Below are positions 1 to 9,300 of a DNA stretch of 64,000 bases, piece after piece. Source of the stretch: Ophiodon elongatus (taxonomy: Eukaryota > Chordata > Actinopteri > Perciformes > Hexagrammidae). The stretch's first letter is position 1; every line of letters starts with the position of its first letter. The notes beneath the pieces are model-generated. The model saw nothing but the letters and a program-made list of their open reading frames with translations, searched no databases and had not been told where the DNA came from. The position numbers and the translations under genes were made by a program. The DNA is taken from contig JACSYO010001810.1 in assembly GCA_016806645.1 (NCBI GenBank), positions 2,289,001-2,353,000 on the forward strand, in the 5' to 3' direction.

Positions 1-143
1 CTAATGCTATTTATCACAGCATTTAGCTATTACTAATTTCCAATGTGCATCCCGAGAAAGATACAACCACAAGTTAGATTTATTAAAAACATTTTATCAG
101 TGGAACATTACTTTAAAATAGCTGCAAAGGCATTGCTACTTAC

Positions 144-321
144 CGCTACAAAATGCCGCAGTACATATATAAGTGTGCCCTCTCCAGCCTTCTCTGACAG
201 CACCTTATGAAACGAGGTGAACTTCTTGGTTCCAATCTCAGCATAGAGGATCACGACTGGCACATCTGTTTTATTGACCCCTGGATATGTGTGGTCATTC
301 TTGTATAAATATGGTTTTGGC
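144..321 (-). CDS. uggt2: uggt2 coding exon 5
   Basis: It completes an Arg codon and reads PKPYLYKNDHTYPG, VPVVILYAEIGT, FHKVLSEKA and YVLRHFVA. Acceptor GCAG ends at 322; donor GCG|GTAAGT at 143; phase 0. This is the last coding exon inside the window; the left 143 bases are intron 5 with nothing else recognisable. Confidence 0.93.
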
Positions 322-2862
322 CTGCGAATAATTGAAAATGTTGTTGAGGACATAATAGAAATTAAATAATCTGTTTCAAAAACCTTTCTGTGTTCATTAC
401 AGGCAAAAATGCAGTCAGTAAAGGGATTTTTTTTTTATAACAAAACAACTGTTTAAACTTTTCATATTGTACTGCATTAAAGATTGAGTTTATCCACGGA
501 GGGGAGGAATGCGCCATTCTGCGTTACCTGCCTGCAGCTGCCTTCAGGAGCTTCTTGATTTCTTTGGTACTGCAGCTATGTTGACCATGGATGGAGACAA
601 AGGCAGGGCAAGCCTCAGGCGGAGGCTCATCACTGGCTATCTGTTAGAGAGCATAGAGGAGTGAAGGAATGTTCTTTAAAACAGTGGCCACAACATGATG
701 CCAACAATGGCAGGATCTGGTGAAGACCCCTCACTCTTTAACATGGGCCAAAGTTAATCGCAGATAAATCAGTTATGTGATTGATATTCTACAGCAATCA
801 TCACAACAATGTACACTGTGCAGAACAAGTATCGGACATATTGCAATTTTGATCAGATGATAGCGCTAGATAAAAAGTCAGGGGAAGATTAAAGTAACTA
901 ATATTCATCCTGTGGGGACCATGAATATCTGAACCAAATTCTGTCCCAATCCAGCTGGCAAATGTTGAGATATTTTACTGGATAAGTGCAAGGTTAGACA
1001 GAATATAGAAATTTGCATATAATAAAATGCAGTGTGCATGTTGATAAATGCATCTGAGTGATACAAAAAACAGTCCTATCAATTTCGATTACTAACGCTA
1101 ATTCTTGTTTGTCACTGGATTAATTACTGATAATTTATCTTATTAACCGTATTTGAATTATGTGAGAAACCACAGGGATATACAAATACTGTTGTGAGAA
1201 AATTAATCATTGGTGTGTAGTATTTAACACAGTAGTTTGAGAATAATGACCTTCAAAGATTATGCCAAAGAAAATGAAACTGTAAGTAAAGCCTAGGTCA
1301 AGAATAGGATAAACAATGTAACAGCCTCTCACAAGAAATGAACCTGGCTCTCTTACCATATATATTATATTCCCACACTACTCTTGAGAAGGTTTTGAAA
1401 TAGTCATACTTATATGATCACAACGTACCTGCTGAGATGCTTGAACAGCTGGTGAGTATGACCGTAGGGCCAGAGCAAATTTAAGGAGATTAACTTGAAG
1501 ATCTGTAAGAAACTGGCCAGCCTTCTTAATGACCAAGTTGTAGTACGAGCGCACGGATTCTGTGAGACACATCAACATTAGTAATAATGAGGTTTCTTAG
1601 AAGAGAAGCACACGTGTCAAGGTCTCAATGTTTTTTAAATATATTTTGGATTAGATCAACACACCTCCTTGCTTATATACGGTGAGCTCTTTCACGGTGT
1701 CAACAAACTGCCAGAATTTTTCATTCCCATCTTCTGCAATAAACTCACTACATATGAGTAAAAGAAAATATTAGTCAGCATTATTCATTGATCACAGTAT
1801 GTTTCAAATAACCACTTAAACTTACAGACCACATAATAATTTTATATTTTCTGGTAAAAATTCTTCCCAGGCTTGGTTCCAGAATGTTTCGCTGTGAAGT
1901 ATCACACAGACCTTACAGGCATAAAGTAGGTTACAATAAAACCACAGAAAAATATTTTCACACAGAAAAATAAAGTCATATGTTCTTGATCAAAGGTTCT
2001 GGTTATACCATAAAAAGAGAGCTTTAAACACAGTAAGTCATAAACAGTGTTAACAACAAAATTACTTTTGGCTGCCATTGAAGTCCATTGTGTATGAATA
2101 CTAAAGTTATCCACGAAAGGGCACATGTTTACAGAATTGCTATTCCTTTTGGGATGGAATATGTCAATTTAAGAATCATTTTCCCCATATACAATTTGTA
2201 AAACCTGCAATAGTTCCCCATCACTAGAATATGAGGCAACTAATAAGAAGCAATGTTATGGTCAAATAATTTCTGCATTTCTTCCCAAGGCCCATCCAGG
2301 TCAATGAGGTTGTGTTATCTGTATTTTAGTGGAAATGTCAATGTTTGAACAACTTAGGTGGAAGTTTACAGTCAACCATTTGAAAAAGTACACATTGCTG
2401 CCATTTTATAGGTAAACTCCAGATTTAGACAAAATATATTTAGATTAGACTACTTTTAAGATGAAGAAGAAAGAAAGAAAGAAAGAAAGAATTCCATATC
2501 CTGGATTTTAGTCCTGGCAGAGGGCTTTGAAGGGGCCATTAGACCTACATGCTAGGAAACTGAATTTAGGGAACATACAACTGAGCAATTAACTAACTAA
2601 ATAAAATAGTTTGAGGGTGTGTAGGCTGCATCAAGGGGGCTTGAACTGATGACCTCGACATTCAAACCCTGGCCCTGTTTGTGGCAGATTTGTGTGAGTG
2701 GCAGATGTCAGTGTGCATATCCAGGGGTGAGTACCTCGTCTCCAGAAGGAAAGGCGTCATGCTCCACTTTGCTGACAGACTGGCAGTGACACCCTTGGGT
2801 GCTGATACGACATGATGTATGTTCAGCAGCAGCAGCAGTGAGAGCACAATAACGTTCCTCAT
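144..2862 (-). CDS. uggt2: UDP-glucose:glycoprotein glucosyltransferase 2, N-terminal part (5 exons, runs off left edge)
   Basis: UGGT enzymes reside in the ER lumen and re-glucosylate N-glycans of misfolded glycoproteins, returning them to the calnexin/calreticulin cycle. Joined minus-strand exons 2862-2735, 1747-1665, 1559-1429, 640-528 and 321-144 give one open frame of 211 codons with phases 2,1,0,2,0 and GT-AG at every junction. The product has a signal peptide (about residues 1-20), then the first part of the thioredoxin-like folding-sensor region. The catalytic glucosyltransferase domain lies outside the window (family length about 1,500 residues). UGGT2 is preferred over UGGT1 because of SYYNLVIKKAGQFL, PVVILYAEIGT and FHKVLSEKA, which match vertebrate UGGT2 as I recall it; UGGT1 differs at these places. 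No frameshift or internal stop is seen. The head-to-head neighbour hs6st3 agrees with the vertebrate UGGT2-HS6ST3 arrangement. Confidence 0.93.
528..640 (-). CDS. uggt2: uggt2 coding exon 4
   Basis: It reads IASDEPPPEACPAFVSIHG and ends in KEIKKLLKAAAG plus two bases. The I.(A)DEPPP..C segment is a hallmark of the UGGT N-terminal region. Acceptor AACAG ends at 641; donor CAG|GTAACG at 527; phase 2 exit. In human UGGT2 the corresponding residues are IAADEPPPDGC, so the second Ala is Ser here. Confidence 0.92.
830..993 (+). repeat. Family A dispersed repeat fragment, copy 1 (in uggt2 intron 3)
   Basis: The segment has the landmarks of a repeat very common in spiny-rayed fish (tagcgctag, attcatcctgtggggaccat, gttgagatattttac). 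The 20-mer at 903-922 matches the family A copy at 28618-28637 at 17 of 20 positions, so the family is visible inside this window. No coding potential. The name of the family is not assigned. Confidence 0.65.
1429..1559 (-). CDS. uggt2: uggt2 coding exon 3
   Basis: It begins by completing a Glu codon and reads SVRSYYNLVIKKAGQFL, then helical sequence ending SYSPAVQASQQ. Acceptor ACAG ends at 1560; donor CAG|GTACGT at 1428; phase 0 exit. The motif is diagnostic of UGGT2 over UGGT1. Intron 2 before it is only 105 bases. Confidence 0.93.
1665..1747 (-). CDS. uggt2: uggt2 coding exon 2
   Basis: An 83-base exon too short to stand out as an ORF. After the split Ser codon it reads EFIAEDGNEKFWQFV, then DTVKELTVYKQG. 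This is the UGGT motif (S)EF.AE..EKFWQF. The acceptor is TAG at 1750-1748 and the donor is G|GTGTGT at 1664. It leaves in phase 1 and joins exon 3 in frame. Confidence 0.92.
2464..2491 (+). repeat. (GAAA)n microsatellite
   Basis: A short run of GAAA units within uggt2 intron 1 (1748-2734). The rest of that intron shows nothing recognisable. Confidence 0.9.
2735..2862 (-). CDS. uggt2: uggt2 coding exon 1 (signal peptide)
   Basis: It encodes residues 1-42 plus two bases of codon 43. It starts MRNVIVLSLLLLL, a hydrophobic signal core, with probable cleavage near VVSA. It then reads KGVTASLSAKW, the conserved start of mature UGGT. The donor follows GAGACGAG at 2735 (intron begins GTACTC). The ATG at 2862 is chosen because it opens directly on the signal peptide. 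A longer overlapping frame from 2932 is a different reading frame without a signal peptide. Confidence 0.92.
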
Positions 2863-3440
2863 TGCTTCCGGTCAAGGCGTAACATGAACCTACGGTGGCA
2901 GATCCCTTGAGAGAAGTGCCAGAAGGTGCCACGTAGCGTTAGTTACTCCAAGTTATCTAACGTTAAACCAGGACACCGGTACAATCGACACTAGATATCT
3001 AACTAACCTTAGAAACTCAGAGTGCACTGTTACAGAAGAAGATAGCAGACGTTACATGTGGAAATCATGCGGAACTTTTAACCCACCGGACGTTGAGAGG
3101 GGTCAGACAGAAGAGACTAAACTTAGCTGTAGCAGAAAGTAAACCTGCTTGTCGTGAATGAAAACGTTACCGTTACACCGGCGTGACTGAACTAACTGAC
3201 TCCACACAGACCGTTGTAACGTACGTTAGACAAACATAACCGTTAGTCACTGTGTGGTCAATAACGCGTCCTTCTCCCCGTTAGTGATGCTGACCACTTC
3301 CATACAAAGCCAAGTATTTTGGGGCACTTCACAACGAGTACCGCTAGCTAGTTGCCGGGTAGCGGTGTATTGTGGTGGCTCGCGCTGGCCTTTATTCGTG
3401 TTTCAAACAACCGGGACATAAACAAATTAATTATGGCTTA
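2863..3440 (-). promoter_or_regulatory. uggt2: uggt2 upstream/promoter region
   Basis: Sequence directly upstream of the uggt2 ATG. It is richer in CpG than the flanks and carries several AACGTTA/ACGTTA-type motifs (2958-2965, 3048-3055, 3163-3170, 3218-3228). No clear TATA box or complete ER-stress element (CCAAT-N9-CCACG) is visible. The transcription start cannot be placed from sequence alone. Confidence 0.45.
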
Positions 3441-3629
3441 TTATCATTTTAAGCACAATGTAGCGCATTGTTTAGGTAGACATAGTTAGTGATAGTGAGC
3501 GTAAAGTATTAAAAAACTGGTGGTAAAGTTGGAATTCATTCAGGCACAACGGCAGACAGCTAAAGAGACAGACGCTGAGGCTCAAACCCTTTCCCACCAA
3601 ACATGAGAACGTGTTGCAGCTACAGTGTA

Positions 3630-3690
3630 GTGTGTGTGTGTTTGTGCGTGTGTGTGCGTGCGTGCGTGCGTGCGTGTGTGTGCGTGTGTC

Positions 3691-3735
<45 letters not shown>
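3630..3735 (+). repeat. (TG)n microsatellite, interrupted by TGCG units
   Basis: About 105 bases of TG with CG interruptions, in the spacer between the two divergent genes. It produces a spurious Val/Cys-rich ORF that is not a gene. Confidence 0.97.
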
Positions 3736-3737
<2 letters not shown>

Positions 3738-4555
3738 CCAGGCAGTTAGAGCTGTATGGGATGCTTCCCGATTCTCATAAATATTTAATAATTACAGTGT
3801 TACTTAAGTTTATGATGGGTTAATTATAAGATGCAGCCATGTAACTTTCATAGTGGTATAACATAACAAATGACATAATTATAACATTATCATATTAGTT
3901 ATTATAGATTAAACAAGTTGTATATGAATCTATCAATCAATCGAATATGTAAGGAGCTGTGTAACAATTTAGTATCGGACTTCCATAAAGTTGGTGTATT
4001 TGTGAGAAAAAGCCTAAATCAATGCACCAGAATGTGAGGTATACCTGATTTATAATTTGTATAACTTACAAAACGCTACTATTTCCAAACTGGCCAACTC
4101 CATAGCATATTTCATTAGACCTTCCGTGCCTGGTAAATGCTCACTTCTTTGGATCTCCATGCACACAGCTTAAAGCAGACTCTTTCAAAGACTGCATTTT
4201 CTAAGCTCAAGCCAAGATGACAACTTCACAGGGTAATTTTGGAAAGCTCCTTCCAGAGCCACAGAACACATCACACAACTGTTTTCACAGGGTGAGTATA
4301 GTGCTTCACAGGACCAGTGAACTGATCCTTGTGTGTAAAACGGTTCTTAGTTAACCTCAATTTGGGTATCACTTTGCAGGATAATTTAAAGCCTTCTACA
4401 TTTCATATCAATGGAAACGTTGTGTTAGCCACTAGTGTATGACTAGTATGACTGATCAATTTATCAAAACTGAACTCATAAAAAAAATCATTGAAATTGC
4501 TTAATTAAGTCTTAAGAGCTGTAATGAAAGAAGAACATGAAATCTTTAAATAAAA

Positions 4556-4557
<2 letters not shown>
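3736..4557. other. Intergenic spacer, nothing recognisable
   Basis: AT-rich DNA without a credible ORF, RNA gene or repeat that I recognise. It separates the uggt2 upstream region from the hs6st3 upstream region. Confidence 0.5.
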
Positions 4558-4608
<51 letters not shown>

Positions 4609-4612
4609 CAGA
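4558..4612 (+). repeat. (GATA)n microsatellite
   Basis: About 13 tandem GATA units ending in GACAGAC. An A tract follows at about 4819-4833. Confidence 0.97.
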
Positions 4613-5307
4613 CTTAATTCACAATTTGCATATGTTAATTGCGCACAACTCAACCTTTCTCTGCAAATGCCTGTTAATGCACCAGTATTTTATGGTTCAA
4701 AAGGATGTGTGAATATAACCATTAATGCTGCAGAGAAAGCAGCTGTTTCACTTTTAATTGGCTCTCCTAACAGTAGTCTGTCTTTTCAGCATGATATTAG
4801 ACTTTAAATTGGGCTATTTAAAAAAAAAAAAAAAGACTTTATCCTTACACTGGCAACGGTACAGCAGAGCCACGTCTCTAATCATCAAAGGTCGTACTCG
4901 GATGAATGCGCTTCAGAAAGTTACAGCGAATTTAATATAAATATATATATACGCGGATACATTTCCATGTTGCCTTATAGTTTCAGTGTTCGTGTGGGCT
5001 TCTGGCTCTGCACTATGTGTGAAACAAGATTATGGGATGGACGGATGGGATGCAGCCCAACCACGACGAGAGCATAACGCATATTGTTGTCGGCTCGGAT
5101 GCAGCAGCATCCTCTCAAAGGCATTACAGCGCACAGTCAGTCAGAGCGCCTCAGCCCGCCGAGGATGCTGCCGGAGGATCCAGCATCCCGACAGTCCGAG
5201 CCCGGGCACATTTCTGCTGGAGTCCGTCCATCACCGGAATGAGCCGTACTGCGCTTTAGACTGTGGTCCGCACGAGAGAGAGAGAAAAAAAAAATAGAGA
5301 AGAGAGA

Positions 5308-5343
5308 GGGGGTCGGGAGGGAGGGGGGGTGGGGGGGGGGGGG
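5308..5343 (+). promoter_or_regulatory. G-run block with quadruplex potential in the hs6st3 leader
   Basis: G runs of 5, 3, 3, 7 and 13 are separated by one or two bases. This fits the canonical four-run G-quadruplex pattern on the sense strand, so it would also be present in RNA if the leader starts upstream. Folding is inferred. Confidence 0.6.
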
Positions 5344-5591
5344 CTAAAAACTCGAATCAATCCTGAACTTGATACCGGAGTGTATGGGAGTCGCCCGCAC
5401 GGATGCAGCTCTCCGCCGGCTTCAGAAGTTGGACAGCCGGATATTTTGAATGCCATGACTCTTGACTTTGGACAAGAATTCCAGCGCAGTGCAGACGAAA
5501 GGAAAAAGGTGCACTTCCAGTTTACCGGAGGGTGTTTATCTGATCAACATGTGGCACGTAAATAATAGGCATCTTTAGTCTTTTTTGAGGC

Positions 5592-5660
5592 ATGGACCAT
5601 TAGGGTATTGATCCCCGGAGAACCCATGGGTGCTACTTATTATTCACAGTAATGGAATGA
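5592..5660 (+). promoter_or_regulatory. Three minimal upstream ORFs before the hs6st3 start
   Basis: ATG-GAC-CAT-TAG at 5592-5603, an eight-codon ORF at 5626-5652, and ATG-GAA-TGA at 5652-5660. The last two overlap in TAATG, a stop-start arrangement. All end before the main ATG at 5679, so they could limit or gate translation if they are in the mRNA. Confidence 0.5.
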
Positions 5661-5678
5661 AGACATTATCTCGATATA

Positions 5679-6226
5679 ATGGATGATAGATCCAGTAAGC
5701 TCATCTTGGTTCCTATTTTAGCGGTCCTTTTTGTTATGATAGGTTACCAGTACATCTGTCCCGCTGGCAGCAATTCGTGCTACTTTAAGGATGGGGAGAA
5801 ATTAGGGGGGGTGAGCCTGCTCTCCACCCCGTACCAGGACAGCGACGATTTCTACAGAGACCAGGACCTGGAGGACGACAGCCCCCCGAAGCAACCGTCA
5901 AAATTCAACTTCAGCGAAAGAGACCTCGACCGACACGTGGAGTTCAACATCAAAGGGGACGACGTGATAGTGTTTCTGCACATCCAGAAGACCGGGGGGA
6001 CCACTTTCGGGAGACACCTGGTGAGGAATATTCGTTTGGAGCAGCCGTGCGACTGCAAGCCGGGGCAGAAGAAATGCACCTGTCACCGGCCGGGGAAAGA
6101 GGAGTCCTGGCTCTTCTCCCGGTTCTCTACCGGCTGGAGCTGCGGACTGCACGCGGACTGGACCGAGCTCACGAACTGCGTACCGGTCATTATGGATAAG
6201 GATAAGGAGGCCCAGAGGAATAAAAG
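5679..6226 (+). CDS. hs6st3: hs6st3 exon 1 (coding part)
   Basis: It encodes residues 1-182 plus two bases of Arg183. It contains the membrane anchor, stem, 5'-PAPS-binding loop and the substrate/catalytic segment with WLFSRFSTGWSCGLHADW. The donor is AAAAG|GTATAT at 6227. Reading past it runs straight into a TG repeat and produces the artificial VCVCV tail of the unspliced frame. The start is fixed by similarity of MDDRSSK to MDE(R/K).NK in HS6ST3/HS6ST2. Confidence 0.95.
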
Positions 6227-6245
6227 GTATATGTCTGATTTCCCC

Positions 6246-6310
<65 letters not shown>

Positions 6311-9300
6311 CTTTTGCTGAAATAAGCTCTGGGTACTCCCAAACCACCACGGTCCCAGAGCAATGTGTACAAACAGGCATTCAATCCACATGCCACTGGA
6401 GCCTCCATGGTGAATTCAAAAGTTTAATTTTGTCCATGGTGTTAATTGGCAATGCCTTCAGTCTCGAACAGTAAAAGTGAGCAATGATAGATGGGAGGGT
6501 GATCTCACTGGAGTGATGTTTTAGACAGTAAGGCAGGGACAATACCTATACGCTGATTGTCAAAGGGCAAATAATCGCAACCAAGCAGTCAGCTCATTTT
6601 GGAGGAGGTGGGTGTGTTCAACAATAGTATGAGCTGCTATGACAACATTTAAGAGTCTTTTACTTTGCTTGACCTTCAGACACATACATAACTTTTGCAT
6701 TTGTGCTTTGACATCACATCAGTTGCTCACAATGATTGTGTTCCTGCCCAGCTGCGCCAGTGCTGTAATTGACTGAGAGTTTTATGAAAACACGCACACT
6801 CTGTATCCATGAAGATAAGTTAAAGGGTTAGTGATTGACTTTCTTTCCATCCCTGTGAATGAGGGAATCCATCTCTGTCGTCCTAAGTTGGAGTGTATCC
6901 GACTCAAACCCAACCCATACACCAGAACACACTTCTCCCCCTGCAGTCTCGGTCCCGGTGTCTTGTTCGATAATCCCCTTTGAGGTGTTCTTGTTTGCTT
7001 ACAGAACAGGTGCACGACTGTTGTATCACAAAAAGTCTCAACATTTGATTCCATCTTTTTTCAAGACTTAGTTCAAATGATCCCACAATGTTTTGGTGTA
7101 GATGCACAGAAGTTATCTGAGAGGAAAAGCAAAGTAGAACCGGTAATTTGATTTGCATTATTTCCCCAATATCTTCTGTTATAATTGCAGTAGAAAAGAC
7201 ATTTGCAATTGTTTGTACTGATGCGATAGAGATGCAGATACAGTCATTAAAGGGGGCCACGATGTAATGACCTATACTCACTGCATGAGCGATATGTGTG
7301 TGTTGCCACACAGCAGAATGGATGTGTGTATTTTTCAATGCAGTTTGTGTTTCTGGAGTAATTGATTCCATAAATTCCAATACGATTTAGGTTACTCATT
7401 CAAATAGCACAAGTGTGTTAGTCAGCTATATATCCTCAAAGATACTTTCTAGAAAAAGCCTTATTGTATACGTGTTACACAAGCATACAATAATTCCATT
7501 CTCTGTTTTAAAAAATATAATCTTACACTGAAGTACATGAGCACATTATTTATTTCTGCTGTGCCAAGTGTTTCCTTTACTTAGGAAAGTGCTCACTAGA
7601 TGGGACAGCTCTTCATTTCACAGCTGCAGCATCTACTCTGCACTTACTAGTCCTCCCATCCTTTGTTCTTTCGTGGGCTCCCACAGCATCTATTCTGAGA
7701 TAATTCTGCCTCGACCAAGACTGTTGGCAGACACACTCCGTTAGACCCCTTCACTACCGAGCCACTGCACACGGCACATTTTACTAAGTGAGATGACTAA
7801 CAATTATTATGCAAATTGCATCTTCATAATCATACTGTGTGTGAGCAATTCGTTAATTGAAATATCTTAAATGGCATGAGGTCAAAGTAAAAAAGCTCTC
7901 TTGTACAGCGAAATGCATACTTTGTAATAAATAGTCCACTTGTTACAAAAATCTAAACTCCACCCTGAGGGTGCAATGGGGAATACCAATCGTTCATCAC
8001 TGCCAAATTCAGATGGCATACCCTTGTTTTGCGGCTGAGAGCCTCTCAGATGGAGTGGCTGTCTTTCAGCAGTCCGGGGCATTTCACCTTGCCAGCTCTT
8101 GAGATAGCAGCGAGGGGTGGCCGAGGTGAGCGGTGATGCCACTGCCTGCGTGGCATCGCGTGGCCTTTTCAGCCGAGCAGGGCACTCTGCACACTGAGCC
8201 AGCCGTGCTGCCCAGGAAAGGTCAGGCATGTCAGACTGGATCAGCGTGTGTGTCCTACGGAGCGGCTCCTCTGGAGTGTGCCGTCAGTCAGGGGAGAAGT
8301 GGAGCGGGCGAGCCTGCCTCTCTTCAGGGGCTTTTTGGAGACACATACCTCTAAGTGCTATCCCCTCAAGTTGCTCTGTGGAGAGCGTCATGGCATTACC
8401 TTGTCTGCTGTATGAAGATGGCTTGTTGAGCAGGTTGTTTTCCTCTCAGGCAATTTTAGAGGCCCGCGCTGAGGAGAGCTGCGAGAATTATTCCCGATTG
8501 TTACGTGTTCCCCACCTCACTGTTCTGTCTGGAGTTACTCAGGTAGATATATACAGTGTGACACAAAACCAGGAACTGATTTTCAAACTGGACTTGTATG
8601 AAGCATGGAGTCTATTGTGTCTTCAGAATTGTTTTGCATTTGGAGTAAACGGCTGTCGGTCAGTATCAGAGAAATATTGGATGTTGCTTTCCATCAAAAA
8701 TAAAAATAAGCAAATTCAGTTTCTAACTTCAATATTATTTTCCATCCTGGCGCAGTCAGAATGTCTTTTATTGAGATTAAAAAAAACACAACAACAACAC
8801 AGCTTTATTGTTACGGCTACAGGTCTGAGGGTGAGGAAATTTGATTATCAAACATACAGCCTGAAGTCCCAACAGTGAAGCATACATTATACACCTTCAA
8901 TAAAGCTGCAGTGCTAGACTGAATGCTCTCTGTATATTAATATGTGTATTTTTTTTATTACTTTCATCAGTTTAATCACAAAATGTTTGCTTATGAGCAA
9001 ATACCAGCAAAATGTATTTTAAAGGTCCCCTGCAGATGATATGATATTGAATATTGAATATGTCGCATTGTTATTCATACATTAGCTGAGGTGACAACAT
9101 TCTCTGAGATCTTGGTTTGTTTTTAAATTAAAATCAGGAGAAGACAAACTATTTACCGCTGATTCTGAGTTTCTCATGTATTACACATTCTTTAGCTTTC
9201 ATTCTTTATGGCTCCCTTAAAAATGGGATCTAACCCTAACCATGTATTTAACATACAGGGATACCGACTGGGGTCCCTACTGTAAGAAACAGCCATCATA

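Larger units (their letters stand above)
4980..5678 (+). promoter_or_regulatory. hs6st3: hs6st3 CpG-rich promoter/5' leader
   Basis: From about 5020 the DNA becomes CpG-rich and stays so through exon 1, as expected for a CpG-island promoter and 5' UTR. An AT stretch with TATATATA lies at about 4940-4952, but I cannot say it is used. Long alternative frames here (103 and 100 codons, 4986-5297 and 5263-5565) show no known domain and stop before the true ATG, so they are treated as leader sequence. The leader holds a G-run block (5308-5343) and three very short upstream ORFs just before the start codon. Confidence 0.55.

Noticed and set aside
144..2862. Identity as uggt1
   Set aside because: UGGT1 reads differently at SYYNLVIKKAGQFL, PVVILYAEIGT and FHKVLSEKA; the neighbour hs6st3 also favours uggt2.
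2708..2932. 74-codon frame overlapping uggt2 exon 1
   Set aside because: Different reading frame; only the frame from 2862 has the signal peptide and joins the downstream exons.
4986..5565. Coding ORFs of 103, 75 and 100 codons upstream of hs6st3
   Set aside because: Overlapping frames in a CpG-rich leader, no domains, low-complexity Arg/Glu/Gly segments from the purine tract, and all stop before the real start.
7882..8229. 115-codon minus-strand ORF
   Set aside because: No recognisable domain, no splice context, and it overlaps the edge of a longer but equally unsupported plus-strand frame.
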